17,341 nt of DNA from an uncultured Porphyromonadaceae bacterium. Its GTDB lineage: Bacteria; Bacteroidota; Bacteroidia; Bacteroidales; Muribaculaceae. The translations under genes and the position numbers were made by a program. The notes below the pieces were generated by a model. That model saw only the letters and a program-made list of their open reading frames with translations. It was not told the DNA's origin and searched no databases. Location of the stretch: NCBI GenBank assembly GCA_900541555.1, contig UQKE01000048.1, positions 1 through 17,341 of the forward strand, read 5' to 3'. Positions 1 to 8,488 of the stretch are shown here, in pieces; the first letter of the stretch is position 1; every line of letters starts with the position of its first letter.

Positions 1-59
1 ACGTTGTCAAAGTTGCCACTGCTTCCGGCATCCACACGGCCAAACTTATCGTGAAATAA
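1..59 (+). CDS. C-terminal tail of a T9SS-type secreted protein (partial)
   Basis: The frame starting at base 3 is open from the window edge and ends in TAA at 57-59. It reads VVKVATASGIHTAKLIVK. This pattern (V-V-K-V followed by a short turn and a terminal T-x-K-L-I-V-K) is typical of the last strand of the type A sorting domain that directs cargo to the type IX secretion system of Bacteroidota. The body of the protein lies outside the window, so its function is unknown. A strong terminator follows 22 bases later, consistent with the end of a transcription unit. The family call rests on only 18 residues; another C-terminal beta-sandwich domain would be the main alternative. Confidence 0.6.
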   Translation, partial: VVKVATASGIHTAKLIVK

Positions 60-80
60 ACGAACAATAAAGCGATATAA

Positions 81-114
81 AAACCGTCGGAATATATGTC
101 CGGCGGTTTTTTTT
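81..114 (+). terminator. Rho-independent terminator after the partial T9SS-type gene
   Basis: The arms AAACCGTCGG (81-90) and CCGGCGGTTT (100-109) form a 10-bp stem with one G-U pair and a 9-base loop. A run of eight T follows from 107. It lies 22 bases after the stop codon of the upstream partial gene and separates it from the MATE gene. Confidence 0.85.
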
Positions 115-158
115 GTTTCCAAAGAAATTGGACAAGGTGTTTTATTTTTGGGTTATTA

Positions 159-191
159 TTGCCGCTGTTTTTGCGGAGGATAGTAATTTTG
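159..191 (+). promoter_or_regulatory. Candidate Bacteroidota-type promoter for the MATE gene
   Basis: TAATTTTG at 184-191 matches the phylum -7 consensus TAnnTTTG exactly. The -33 element is weak: the nearest candidate is ATTG/TTG ending at 161, with 22 bases of spacing against the usual 19-21. The expected start of transcription is near 198, about 20 bases before the ATG at 218. Confidence 0.45.
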
Positions 192-217
192 CAGCGTTTT
201 AGGATTTGTGAAAGTCT

Positions 218-1567
218 ATGTCGAAATATAATGAAATGACGGCAGGGGCGACATTGCCGTTGATATTCAAGTTTACGCTTCCTTTGTTGTTGGGCAATCT
301 GTTGCAACAAACTTATTCGCTTGTTGATGCTGCCATAGTCGGCAAATTTCTTGGAGTCAATCCTTTGGCAGCTGTGGGAGCAAGCAGTTCTGTCGTATTT
401 TTGATTCTTGGATTTTGCACAGGATGTTGTTGCGGATTCGGCATTCCGGTAGCGCAAAAGTTTGGCGCGCGCGACTATTCGACGATGCGGCGATATGTCT
501 ATTCCGGATTGAAATTGACGGCATGGATGTCGATTGCCCTTGCGATCGTGACATGCTTGCTGTGCGAGGCGATATTGCGCATGATGAGCACACCGGAAAA
601 TATTTTCCATGATGCTTATCTTTATTTGTTGATTACGTTTATTGGTATACCTGCCACGTTCTATTATAACTTGTTGTCGAGCGTGATTCGCGCTTTGGGC
701 GACAGCAAGACGCCTTTTTGGTTTTTGTTGTTTTCCACGATTTTGAATGTCGTGCTCGATTTGTTTTGCATTCTCGTGTTGAAATGGGGCGTTGCCGGCG
801 CTGCAATCGCAACGGTGTTTTCCCAAGCATTGTCGGCCTACTTGTGTTATGTTTACATGATGCGTAAATTCGACATTTTGCAAGGCAGGGTGGAAGAACA
901 CGCCATGTCGAGAAAACACGTGGCGACATTGTTGAAGATAGGAGTGCCGATGGGATTGCAGTTTTCAATCACGGCGATTGGCAGCATCATGTTGCAGAGT
1001 GCGAACAACGCGTTGGGCACTTCGTGCGTGGCGGCGTTTACGGCAGCCATGCGCGTCAAAATGTTTTTCATTTGCCCATGTGAAAGTCTTGGAATCGCCA
1101 TGGCAACATTTACAGGGCAAAATTATGGTGCAGGCAAGCCAAAGCGCATTTGGGAAGGGGTAAAGTCGAGCATGTTGATGTCGATGATCTATGTAGTGTT
1201 CACGTGTGTGGTGCTTCTCCTTTTCTCTGAAAAGCTGGCTTTGCTTTTTGTCGATTCTGGAGCGACGGACATTATTCGAAATACGGCGTTGTTTCTGCAT
1301 GTGACTGCCTATTTCATGCCAATGCTTGCGTTGCTTTGCGTGTTGCGCTACACGATACAAGGGGCCGGATACACGAATTTCGCCATGTTGTCGGGAGTGA
1401 TGGAGATGTTTGCCCGTGCCGGCGTCAGCGTATGGGCAGTTCCTGCGTTGGGATATATTGCCGTATGCTTTGGCGACTCTACGGCATGGGTGGCAGCCGA
1501 TTTGTTCCTTGTGCCGGCATTTGTCTATGTGTATCGGCGTCTCAAACGCGAATGCGGCGTCATTTAA
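218..1567 (+). CDS. MATE family efflux transporter
   Basis: This is a 449-residue, strongly hydrophobic protein with about 12 predicted membrane segments, the usual size and topology of multidrug and toxic compound extrusion (MATE, MatE) carriers. The N-terminus has the family pattern: a short polar start, then FKFTLPLLLGNLLQQTYSLV followed by D-A-A-I-V-G-K-F-L-G, and P-L-A-A-V-G-A-S. The second half repeats the fold with IGVPMGLQFSITAIGSIMLQ and later G-Q-N-Y-G-A-G-K-P. Such proteins sit in the inner membrane and export cationic drugs or metabolites in exchange for Na+ or H+; the substrate cannot be read from sequence. The ATG at 218 has no clear Shine-Dalgarno, as is common in this phylum. 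The stop codon lies inside the end of the opposing dipeptidase gene (8-base overlap), and no terminator hairpin is visible between the two. Confidence 0.9.
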   Translation: MSKYNEMTAGATLPLIFKFTLPLLLGNLLQQTYSLVDAAIVGKFLGVNPLAAVGASSSVVFLILGFCTGCCCGFGIPVAQKFGARDYSTMRRYVYSGLKLTAWMSIALAIVTCLLCEAILRMMSTPENIFHDAYLYLLITFIGIPATFYYNLLSSVIRALGDSKTPFWFLLFSTILNVVLDLFCILVLKWGVAGAAIATVFSQALSAYLCYVYMMRKFDILQGRVEEHAMSRKHVATLLKIGVPMGLQFSITAIGSIMLQSANNALGTSCVAAFTAAMRVKMFFICPCESLGIAMATFTGQNYGAGKPKRIWEGVKSSMLMSMIYVVFTCVVLLLFSEKLALLFVDSGATDIIRNTALFLHVTAYFMPMLALLCVLRYTIQGAGYTNFAMLSGVMEMFARAGVSVWAVPALGYIAVCFGDSTAWVAADLFLVPAFVYVYRRLKRECGVI

Positions 1568-2294
1568 TACATTCGTAATTTTCTCGCGCAGTCGCGCGGC
1601 TGCAATAGTTGAAGTGCCACCATTCGCTTGGCAGAGCACGGAAGCCGGCTTCTTTCATGACGGATCGCAGCAAAAGCCTATTTTGCCGTTCTTGTTCGGT
1701 GATGATTCCGTCGGCTACCAATTGCATTTCATCGGTGATGTGCGACGCTTTTCCCATATAGTCGACCGGAGTGCCCATCGGCAGAGGATTCTTGTCATTG
1801 TCGACGATGCTGACGTCGACAGCCAAGCCGTAGTTGTGCAATCCGCCTCCGTGGGCAGGATTGGAAACATAGATATTGAGCGGAGTGCCTTTTACTTCGT
1901 CCCACATTTCTTGCTGGACAGACATGGGGCGTGCCGCGTCGTAAACAATCAAGCGGCATTCCGGATGCTGTTTCCGCAGAATTTGTTGTGCTTTCAAAAG
2001 GCATTTCATGGCATCCGGATGCAAGTATCCTTCGCGCAAGTCGGCGTAAAGAATTTTGCCGGTGAAATTATCGGGTTTGGCATACATCAGGTCGACGATG
2101 ATTGTGCTGTCTTGTTCGGCGATGTTTTGGTAGCCAAGTGAATCAAGCCGAAGCGCCGTGCGGCTTTTCGGCGCATGTGCGGCATTCGTTTTCGTCGTGT
2201 CGGCATGCGTGCCGGATGTTTGCTGTGGCGATTTGGGCGAATTGCAAGATAAGCATATTGCCATAATCAAGGAGAAGGGCATAAATCGTTTCAT
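1560..2294 (-). CDS. VanX/DdpX-like D-Ala-D-Ala dipeptidase, probable lipoprotein (peptidase M15D)
   Basis: The protein carries the full M15D signature. With the start at 2294 (244 residues), Y-D-A-A-R-P puts the conserved Arg at 122. H-x6-D in HNYGLAVDVS gives zinc ligands His153 and Asp160, and S-E-W-W-H gives catalytic Glu224 and zinc ligand His227. Family members are zinc enzymes that cleave D-Ala-D-Ala; VanX does so in vancomycin resistance, DdpX in peptidoglycan salvage. I prefer the ATG at 2294 over the in-frame ATG at 2327 because the shorter form begins MKRFMPFSLIMAICLSC, a basic start, a hydrophobic stretch and a Cys at 17 suggesting a lipoprotein; the lipobox is imperfect. About 35 linker residues precede the catalytic domain. 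The gene stands alone, with no van genes beside it, so a cell-wall recycling or nutritional role is more likely than resistance. That role is inference. Confidence 0.85.
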   Translation of the reverse strand: MKRFMPFSLIMAICLSCNSPKSPQQTSGTHADTTKTNAAHAPKSRTALRLDSLGYQNIAEQDSTIIVDLMYAKPDNFTGKILYADLREGYLHPDAMKCLLKAQQILRKQHPECRLIVYDAARPMSVQQEMWDEVKGTPLNIYVSNPAHGGGLHNYGLAVDVSIVDNDKNPLPMGTPVDYMGKASHITDEMQLVADGIITEQERQNRLLLRSVMKEAGFRALPSEWWHFNYCSRATARENYECIK

Positions 2295-2319
2295 GCGAGT
2301 GCAAAAAGATTGGTTCTCA

Positions 2320-2351
2320 TTTGTCATTATGGTTAAAAGACACTACTTTTA
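2320..2351 (+). promoter_or_regulatory. Bacteroidota-type promoter for the phosphodiester glycosidase gene
   Basis: TTTG at 2320-2323 is followed by exactly 20 bases and then TACTTTTA at 2344-2351, seven of eight matches to TAnnTTTG. Transcription would start near 2358, about 30 bases before the ATG at 2389. The -33 element overlaps the alternative, longer start of the divergent dipeptidase gene, which also favours the shorter start for that gene. Confidence 0.55.
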
Positions 2352-2388
2352 CGAATGCAAAATAAAACAAATCTAATTTTATCTCTTT

Positions 2389-4836
2389 ATGAAATTCGAA
2401 AAGATTTTACCGCTTTTTTTGTCCTTGACGCCTGTTGCGGGTTTTGCCGCACCGGAAGATTGGGGGCCGGCCGACACGGTGGCTTGCTATAATGTAGGTC
2501 CGGGCATTGAGTATACGAAAATCATTTATCCGGATTATCCTTTGATTATGTGGTATACGACTGTCGATTTGTCGAACCCTTACAACAAGATTGAGAATGC
2601 AATGAGCCGCAATCAAGTGCCGGACATTGACCGTTGGGACGTGGAAACGTTTTATAATGAAAATTCGCGTCCGGGGCATCGTGTGAAAGTTGCCTGGAAT
2701 CATGATTTCTTTTCTTATGAAGAAGGCATAGGCATCGGAGCAAATATTTCGAACGGGCAAGTGGCTTGCAAGCTGGATGGCCGTTCGGTGCTGGCCATTA
2801 CGGCAGATAAAACGGCGGAAGTTTTTAATTCATTTGTCGATGCGCGCGTCATTGCCGAAGATGGAACAGAAGAAACCATCGACGTTTACAACAATTCGTC
2901 GGCATTGGGCGATCCTGACCGTGGCGATTGCTCGTTTTTCAACACGTTGAATTCGCGCACGTTGAGCGGCACGGGCACCTATATAAAAGTTCGTCCGCAA
3001 GGAGAATGGATCGTGAACGGCGACGACATCCCGTGCGAAGTGCTTGAAATTTCGGATTCCCCGTTGCAAACTTCTGACACGGATTGTGTCATTTTTTTGC
3101 GGAAAACCTCAGGCGAGCAGCATGCTCTCGACGGGCATGTGGAAGTGGGCGACATCGTGAAAATACATCAGGGATTCACCAATGTGGTGTGGGGACATGC
3201 TCCTGCCGACATTCTCAACGCATTCCATGGCTATCCGAGCATTGCCCACGACGGGGTGCTTCACGAAGGCGAATATAACAATTTCGAGAATGGACGTGAG
3301 TATGAGAAATCGGCGCATGTGATGGCCGGCATCTCTCAGGATAAGACAAAGCTTTATATCTGTTTGAACGAAATGTCGGCCGACAGCAAGGCGATCGATT
3401 GTGTCGACATGGCCACGTGGATGCTTTCGCATGGCGCATGGGATATAGTCAATTTCGACAGTGGCGGCTCGGCAGCGATTGTTGTTGGCGGCGAGATGCT
3501 GAATGTGCCGGGACGTGGCTCTGTGCGTCCGGTGGTGAATGCCATGCTTGCGGTTTCCGTGGCTCCGGACGATGCAGTCCCGACAACGTTAGGATTTACG
3601 AAAAAGCGTATCAGCCCCGCAGTTGTTTCGCTGACTCCGCTGTCTGTGGTGTCGTACAATCAATATGGAGATATCGTTGAAGAAGGCGTGGAAGGATGTA
3701 CGTTCGCAGTTGTGCCTGAAACGCTTGGAAGCGTCGACTCCGAAGGCGTGTTCCATGCATCGCTTGAAGGAGGCTCGGGGAAGATAATTGCAGAAAAAGA
3801 TGGCTTGAAAGGGGAAATAGATGTGATTGTGCGCACTGTTGAAAATATACGCCCTGCGTATGAGTCGTTGCTGATAGACGATGCGCACAGTTGCTTGATA
3901 CCCTTGATTGGAACGCTTGACGGTTTGGATTGCGAACTCGACCCCGGCGCGTTGACATGGACGGTCGACAACCCTGCGGTTGCCGCAATCGACGATAATG
4001 GCGTCCTTACCGGTTTGGCGAATGGGACTTGTGTGGTTACCGGCACGCTCGACGACTTGGAAATGTCGATACATGTCACAGTGGAAATTGCCAAGGGAAA
4101 AATGGCGGTCTACGATTTCGCAGACATGCTTGGTGATTCAGGCAACTACACTTCGTCGGGGCTTACGAATGTGACATTACAACAAGGTTTGCCGGAGGGA
4201 TGGAGCGAAGGCGCGATGTTCAATGTGGAAAAAGCAAATGGACGCGTGCGCAATTTGAAAGTGACATTCAATGAGGATCTTTATGGACTTCCTGCCGGCA
4301 TGGAATTGCCAATCCACAATCCGGACGGCGCAGTGAGCCGATATATACTCGCGTATAAGGATAATCTTGGAAACAGGTATACTTACGATGTGGATGTCGC
4401 GGCCGGAGATTCGATGTGGGCATTTGACTTTGCAAACGAAGACGGTTCTCCGTTTGAAGTGTATCAATATCCGATTTCTTTGGAATCTGTGCAATTGCAT
4501 TTCAATACGGCTACCAATGCCACTTTCGCCGTGGGCGATTTGAAGGCTGTTTACCCCGAAGATGAAGGCGGCATCGCACGTGTGGACAATGCCGATGGCT
4601 TGTCGGTGGCTTGCACAGGTGAATCTTTGACTGCGCTTTTCGATGCTGAAAACGAGGGCGTGGCCTATATCGCAATTTATTCAAGCGATGGCAAGAAAGT
4701 CTCTTCTGTCGGGATCGATGTGTATAGCGGCAGCAACGAATATCGCTGCGACACGGTTTGGCTGAGCGACGGCATTTATATTTTCGTTGTCAATGTCGAC
4801 GGCCGGCAAATGGCGCATAAATTTATCAAGCGCTGA
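2389..4836 (+). CDS. Secreted phosphodiester glycosidase (NAGPA) protein with Ig-like repeats and T9SS-like tail
   Basis: This is an 815-residue exported protein. Residues 1-20 form a signal peptide (K-F-E-K-I-L-P-L-F-L-S-L-T-P ending G-F-A-A). Residues about 165-395 resemble the NAGPA/DUF2233 phosphodiester glycosidase domain: a conserved region with H-V-M-A-G-I-S-Q-D-K-T-K-L, then V-N-F-D-S-G-G-S-A around residues 354-362 (the NFDSGGS catalytic loop), then P-G-R-G-S-V-R-P-V-V-N-A-M. Family members hydrolyse sugar phosphodiesters such as GlcNAc-1-phosphodiesters. Two Ig-like (BIG2-type) repeats follow, roughly 404-482 and 490-565; the second has LTWTVDNPAVAAIDDNGVLTG. After an unassigned beta-rich region, residues about 735-815 look like a T9SS sorting domain (W-L-S-D-G-I-Y-I-F-V-V-N-V-D-G-R then H-K-F-I-K-R). 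It is probably surface-displayed and acts on glycans or wall polymers; the substrate is unknown. Confidence 0.8.
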   Translation: MKFEKILPLFLSLTPVAGFAAPEDWGPADTVACYNVGPGIEYTKIIYPDYPLIMWYTTVDLSNPYNKIENAMSRNQVPDIDRWDVETFYNENSRPGHRVKVAWNHDFFSYEEGIGIGANISNGQVACKLDGRSVLAITADKTAEVFNSFVDARVIAEDGTEETIDVYNNSSALGDPDRGDCSFFNTLNSRTLSGTGTYIKVRPQGEWIVNGDDIPCEVLEISDSPLQTSDTDCVIFLRKTSGEQHALDGHVEVGDIVKIHQGFTNVVWGHAPADILNAFHGYPSIAHDGVLHEGEYNNFENGREYEKSAHVMAGISQDKTKLYICLNEMSADSKAIDCVDMATWMLSHGAWDIVNFDSGGSAAIVVGGEMLNVPGRGSVRPVVNAMLAVSVAPDDAVPTTLGFTKKRISPAVVSLTPLSVVSYNQYGDIVEEGVEGCTFAVVPETLGSVDSEGVFHASLEGGSGKIIAEKDGLKGEIDVIVRTVENIRPAYESLLIDDAHSCLIPLIGTLDGLDCELDPGALTWTVDNPAVAAIDDNGVLTGLANGTCVVTGTLDDLEMSIHVTVEIAKGKMAVYDFADMLGDSGNYTSSGLTNVTLQQGLPEGWSEGAMFNVEKANGRVRNLKVTFNEDLYGLPAGMELPIHNPDGAVSRYILAYKDNLGNRYTYDVDVAAGDSMWAFDFANEDGSPFEVYQYPISLESVQLHFNTATNATFAVGDLKAVYPEDEGGIARVDNADGLSVACTGESLTALFDAENEGVAYIAIYSSDGKKVSSVGIDVYSGSNEYRCDTVWLSDGIYIFVVNVDGRQMAHKFIKR

Positions 4837-4840
4837 TCGG

Positions 4841-5602
4841 ATGCGGATATGTGCGGTTCAACATCGGGTATGCGCGGAACGCGAAGCAACGCTTTGCCGC
4901 ATAGAGTCGTTGATCGGCTCGTCTGCTGCCGACTTGTATGTGTTGCCTGAAATGTTTGCTTCGGGCTTTGAGATGGACGCGAGGTCGGTGGCGGAACAGC
5001 CATGCGGGCCGACGTTCGGTTGGATGCAGCAAGTAGCGAAGCGCAAAGATGCAGCAGTGGCGGGAAGCGTGGCGGTTTGCGACGGCGGCAGATATTTCAA
5101 CCGATTGTATTTCGTATGGCCGGACGGGACGCACATTTGCTACGACAAGCGGCATTTGTTTGCATATAGCGGAGAAAACCTGCATTATTCGCAAGGGTCG
5201 AAACGAGTCGTGGCGACATATAAAGGCGTGCGCTTCTTGCTTCAAATATGCTATGATCTGAGGTTTCCCGTTTGGTCACGGAATGTGCGCGATTACGATG
5301 TTGCCATTTATGTTGCAAGTTGGCCCGTAAACAGAATTGGCGTATGGGATTTGCTGTTGCAAGCCCGGGCCGTGGAAAATCAGTGTTATGTGGTTGGCGC
5401 CAATCGGGTTGGCGACGATTCGATGTGCCATTACACGGGACATGCTGCCATCATTGATCCTTACGGAAGGAAAATATCGGAATGCGATTCTGAAGACGAA
5501 GCAGTAGCAACGGCAGAAATCAATATGGAACGATTGGCTGCATTTCGGGAAAAATTTCCTGTTTTGTCCGACTCCGATTCATTTTCCATAGCGGGGACTT
5601 GA
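4841..5602 (+). CDS. YafV-type carbon-nitrogen hydrolase (omega-amidase)
   Basis: This 253-residue cytoplasmic enzyme belongs to the nitrilase superfamily. The Glu-Lys-Cys triad is visible: Glu37 in V-L-P-E-M-F, Lys103 in Y-D-K-R-H-L-F, and Cys137 in Q-I-C-Y-D-L-R-F-P-V-W-S-R-N. The last motif, together with A-S-W-P-V-N-R and A-R-A-V-E-N-Q-C-Y-V-V-G-A-N-R-V-G, is typical of the YafV branch. Enzymes of that branch deamidate alpha-ketoglutaramate and related omega-amides, a methionine-salvage and metabolite-repair role. I chose the ATG at 4841, four bases after the stop of the glycosidase gene, because the protein then begins MRICAVQ, the first strand of the fold; the frame is also open upstream into the preceding gene. 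The spacing suggests translational coupling or one transcript. A strong terminator follows. Confidence 0.88.
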   Translation: MRICAVQHRVCAEREATLCRIESLIGSSAADLYVLPEMFASGFEMDARSVAEQPCGPTFGWMQQVAKRKDAAVAGSVAVCDGGRYFNRLYFVWPDGTHICYDKRHLFAYSGENLHYSQGSKRVVATYKGVRFLLQICYDLRFPVWSRNVRDYDVAIYVASWPVNRIGVWDLLLQARAVENQCYVVGANRVGDDSMCHYTGHAAIIDPYGRKISECDSEDEAVATAEINMERLAAFREKFPVLSDSDSFSIAGT

Positions 5603-5622
5603 ATAGAACTCATGTATTTTTT

Positions 5623-5675
5623 AGCGGGCATTGGAAGCGCCAAATCTTCTGAAATCGGCTTCCAATGCCCGTTTT
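5623..5675 (+). terminator. Rho-independent terminator after the omega-amidase gene
   Basis: CGGGCATTGGAAGC (5625-5638) and GCTTCCAATGCCCG (5658-5671) form a perfect 14-bp stem, with a 19-base loop and TTTT immediately after. It ends the 2389-5602 unit. The symmetric stem might also act on transcripts from the other strand, but there is no gene there to need it. Confidence 0.85.
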
Positions 5676-5825
5676 AGTTAAATAATGGGCCTTGAAATGT
5701 TAAAAGGAGCAAGGGGAGTTGCGCGACAAAGAGTCTTTCTCTAATTTCGCATAGAAAAGGCATGCCACCATGTTGCGGCAGAATTTTTCATGAGAATTTA
5801 AACTTTTGCTACTGAAGAGTGTTAT

Positions 5826-6737
5826 ATGATTGAACAGTTTGAAAAGAGTGTAAAAATGGAGAAGGTGGATTTGAATATTCATGAAAGTTGTGGGTTCTAT
5901 TGTGTTCCGGAAAAAGCAGCATTTAAATGTGTTGATAATCGAGAAGAAACAGACATCAGATTTATAGAAACAAAATCGACATATTCGCGAATTTATTTTG
6001 TCCTTGAAGGCGAATTGAAATTCAAGATCAACAAGCAGCCGGTCGTGCAAAAAGTGAAAGCGGGGAATTTCATAATGATTCCCTGCAATTCTTATATGAT
6101 AGCTTCGGTGGGCCCGGGAAGTTATTATGTGATTTGCGAATTTGCCGAAAAAGAGCCTTTTTGCCCGAATTACTCATTGGTCGATTTGATGCACGATTGC
6201 GAGGACTTGACAGCTGTTCCGGCCGATTCGTCTGCCGTATTGCCCGTGAAAGCTCCAATCGAAATGTTCTTGAAGTCGGTGCTTATGGCATTGGACGAAG
6301 GCATGCAATGCGCCCACTACCACAACATAAAGAAAGAAGAACTGTTCATTTTGCTGTGTGCTTGCTATACGCGAGAAGAGCTGTGCTCGATGTTTCGTCC
6401 GCTTTTTGCTTATGATGAGGACTTTGTGCAATCGGTGTTGAGGAAATACGACGAAGGCGCAACGGATGCCGAGCAGCTTGCCGCTCTTTTGCACATGCCT
6501 TTGACTTCGTTTCAACGAAAATTCAAAAAGTACTTCAAGACTTCCGTGAAACAATGGTCGTTGGACCGGAAAGCCGAACGGATGTTGAAAGACATTCGCC
6601 AAAGCGATTTGTCGATGTCGGAATTGTCGGAGAAGTACCAATTCTCGTCGCTGTCGTATTTCTCCAATTTCTGCAAGCATTACTTTGGAAAAACGCCTTC
6701 GGATTTGCGTGAGGAATATCGCAATTCGAGGAAATAA
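5826..6737 (+). CDS. AraC family transcriptional regulator
   Basis: This 303-residue protein has a C-terminal AraC/XylS DNA-binding domain with two helix-turn-helix units. The first is about 214-240 (D-A-E-Q-L-A-A-L-L-H-M-P-L-T-S-F-Q-R-K-F-K-K). The second is about 262-296 (S-M-S-E-L-S-E-K-Y-Q-F-S-S-L-S-Y-F-S-N-F, then KHYFGKTPSDLR). The N-terminal half (about 40-110) looks like a cupin-type sensor: Y-F-V-L-E-G-E-L-K-F-K-I-N, then V-K-A-G-N-F-I-M-I-P. The ligand is unknown. A second in-frame ATG at 5856 (MEKVDLN) could be the true start; I kept 5826. It sits 13 bases before the pseudouridine synthase gene, so the two may share a transcript, but nothing in sequence shows that it regulates that gene. 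A weak -7-like AACTTTTG lies at 5801-5808 without a good -33. Confidence 0.88.
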   Translation: MIEQFEKSVKMEKVDLNIHESCGFYCVPEKAAFKCVDNREETDIRFIETKSTYSRIYFVLEGELKFKINKQPVVQKVKAGNFIMIPCNSYMIASVGPGSYYVICEFAEKEPFCPNYSLVDLMHDCEDLTAVPADSSAVLPVKAPIEMFLKSVLMALDEGMQCAHYHNIKKEELFILLCACYTREELCSMFRPLFAYDEDFVQSVLRKYDEGATDAEQLAALLHMPLTSFQRKFKKYFKTSVKQWSLDRKAERMLKDIRQSDLSMSELSEKYQFSSLSYFSNFCKHYFGKTPSDLREEYRNSRK

Positions 6738-6750
6738 AAAATGAAAGGCG

Positions 6751-8388
6751 ATGAATGTCGCGGAAACTTGTTTCCATCATTTTGAGGAAAATATTTCTTC
6801 CGACGTTCTTCCGGAGCGATTCACTTATCCTTTTTGCTATAAGCCGCATCCTTTGGTAGAAGAGGCTGCGCGGATTGTCGTGCGCGATCTTTCGTCTTTT
6901 CCTGCATGGAAGGAGGAGGTCGGGCGTGGAAAAATGTTTGGCGTTCTTGTCGTGGCGGACGGAAAGGGGCGGATTGGTTTTATTGCCGCCTATTCCGGCA
7001 ATATTGCGCACAATACGGATTATTCTTATTTCGTGCCTCCCGTTTACGACGTTTTGTCGCCTGACGGCTTTTTCCGGAAAGAAGAGCTGGAGATTTCCCG
7101 TATCAATGAAAAGATTTCTGAACTGGAATTGTCGGAATCTTTCCGTTTGGCTCGCGAGCGTTTGGAATCGGTGCGAAAAGAAGCTGCTTGTGAAATATCG
7201 TCCTATGCGGAAATGATGAAAGAAGCCAAGAAGCGGCGCGATGCAGCCCGAGGGTTCGGCATCGACGATGCAGCTCGCGAACGATTGCTTTCGGAAAGCC
7301 AATATCAAAAAGCGGAATTGAAGCGGATGAAACGGCGATGGGACGCAATTGTTGGCGATGCCGAGGCAGATGCAGCCGTTTTTACGCGGCAGATCGATGC
7401 TTTGCGCCGCGAACGCAAGGAACGTTCGGTGGCATTGCAACGGAGGGTGTTTGAGAAGTTCGATTTTTTGAACGCCCGAGGCGAGATGCGGAATGTATGC
7501 GATATTTTTGAAGAGGCGCGCCACGAGTTGCCGCCGGCCGGCGCAGGCGAGTGCGCCGCTCCTCGATTGTTGCAGTTTGCCTATGTGCACGGCTATCGCC
7601 CGTTGGCCATGGGCGAATTTTGGTTGGGAGAGTCTCCGGAAGGGGAGATTCGGAAGCATGGGCAATTTTATCCGTCGTGCAAAAGCAAATGCGAGCCGAT
7701 TTTGAAGTTTATGCTGCAAGGGCTCGATGTGGAGGCAAGCCCGCTTGAAGCGGCCCATTGCGGCGAGCAAGATTTGTCGACGGTGTATGAAGATGATGCG
7801 ATATGGGTTGTCGACAAGCCGGCGGGGATGCTTTCCGTTCCCGGGAAAACAAGGCAAGATTCAGTCAGCGACATCGCTTGCCGGAAATTTTCGCCCGAGG
7901 CGCGGCCGCTTGTCGTGCATCGTTTGGACATGCACACATCGGGATTGCTCGTGGTGGCGAAAACGATCGACGTCTACCGTGCACTGCAAAAGGCTTTTGC
8001 CGAGCGGAAGGTGGAAAAACGCTATGTGGCAGTGCTCGACGGCGAGGTGGAGAAGGACGAAGGCGAAATTTGTTTGCCTTTGCGTCTTGATTTGGACCGC
8101 CGTCCGATGCAAGTGGTCGATTATGCGCATGGGAAAGAAGCTGTCACGCGCTATCGCGTGTTGGCGCGATCGTCGGGCGCAACGCGGGTGGAATTTGTCC
8201 CGCTTACGGGACGGACGCATCAGTTGCGCGTCCATGCTGCGCATCAGTCCGGCTTGAATGCGCCGATAAAAGGCGACATGCTGTATGGAAATTTCTCCGA
8301 CAGGCTGTATTTGCACGCTTCGTTCTTAAAATTCAATCATCCGGTTGATAATAAAGAAATTATATTGGAATCAATTCCGAATTTCTGA
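6751..8388 (+). CDS. RluA family pseudouridine synthase with long N-terminal coiled-coil domain
   Basis: The last 200 of 545 residues (about 342-545) form an RluA-type catalytic domain. V-V-D-K-P-A-G-M-L-S-V-P-G is the first motif, H-R-L-D-M-H-T-S-G-L carries the catalytic Asp393, and L-T-G-R-T-H-Q-L-R-V-H is the third. These enzymes convert uridine to pseudouridine in rRNA or tRNA; the target position is not evident. The first 100 residues include G-K-M-F-G-V-L-V-V and F-V-P-P-V-Y-D, and residues about 110-235 are a charged Arg/Glu/Lys-rich coiled coil. A roughly 550-residue RluA protein with this N-terminal module is a known architecture, so the length is not aberrant. A Cys-containing segment, F-Y-P-S-C-K-S-K-C-E-P-I, lies just before the catalytic domain. 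The gene starts 13 bases after the AraC stop, with AAAGG at 6744-6748 close to the ATG. No clear terminator follows. Confidence 0.88.
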   Translation: MNVAETCFHHFEENISSDVLPERFTYPFCYKPHPLVEEAARIVVRDLSSFPAWKEEVGRGKMFGVLVVADGKGRIGFIAAYSGNIAHNTDYSYFVPPVYDVLSPDGFFRKEELEISRINEKISELELSESFRLARERLESVRKEAACEISSYAEMMKEAKKRRDAARGFGIDDAARERLLSESQYQKAELKRMKRRWDAIVGDAEADAAVFTRQIDALRRERKERSVALQRRVFEKFDFLNARGEMRNVCDIFEEARHELPPAGAGECAAPRLLQFAYVHGYRPLAMGEFWLGESPEGEIRKHGQFYPSCKSKCEPILKFMLQGLDVEASPLEAAHCGEQDLSTVYEDDAIWVVDKPAGMLSVPGKTRQDSVSDIACRKFSPEARPLVVHRLDMHTSGLLVVAKTIDVYRALQKAFAERKVEKRYVAVLDGEVEKDEGEICLPLRLDLDRRPMQVVDYAHGKEAVTRYRVLARSSGATRVEFVPLTGRTHQLRVHAAHQSGLNAPIKGDMLYGNFSDRLYLHASFLKFNHPVDNKEIILESIPNF

Positions 8389-8474
8389 TTTTCTGGAAAG
8401 GATTAATGTGTTTAAAAAGGTTAAATATATGCTTTAAAACATGTTTTTATAGCATAATATTGAACAAAAGGCCT

Positions 8475-8482
8475 TATCTTTG
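8475..8482 (+). promoter_or_regulatory. Bacteroidota-type -7 element of a small transcription unit
   Basis: TATCTTTG matches TAnnTTTG exactly. The -33 element is not clear; a T-rich stretch at 8443-8449 is the nearest candidate. Transcription would begin near 8489. An inverted repeat, TGCATT-N6-AATGCA (8481-8498), overlaps the element and the start site and could be an operator. Confidence 0.6.
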
Positions 8483-8488
8483 CATTGT

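Noticed and set aside
6535..7857. A 440-codon minus-strand frame under the AraC and RluA-family genes
   Set aside because: Both sense genes are certain from catalytic and DNA-binding motifs, and the antisense product has no recognisable features.
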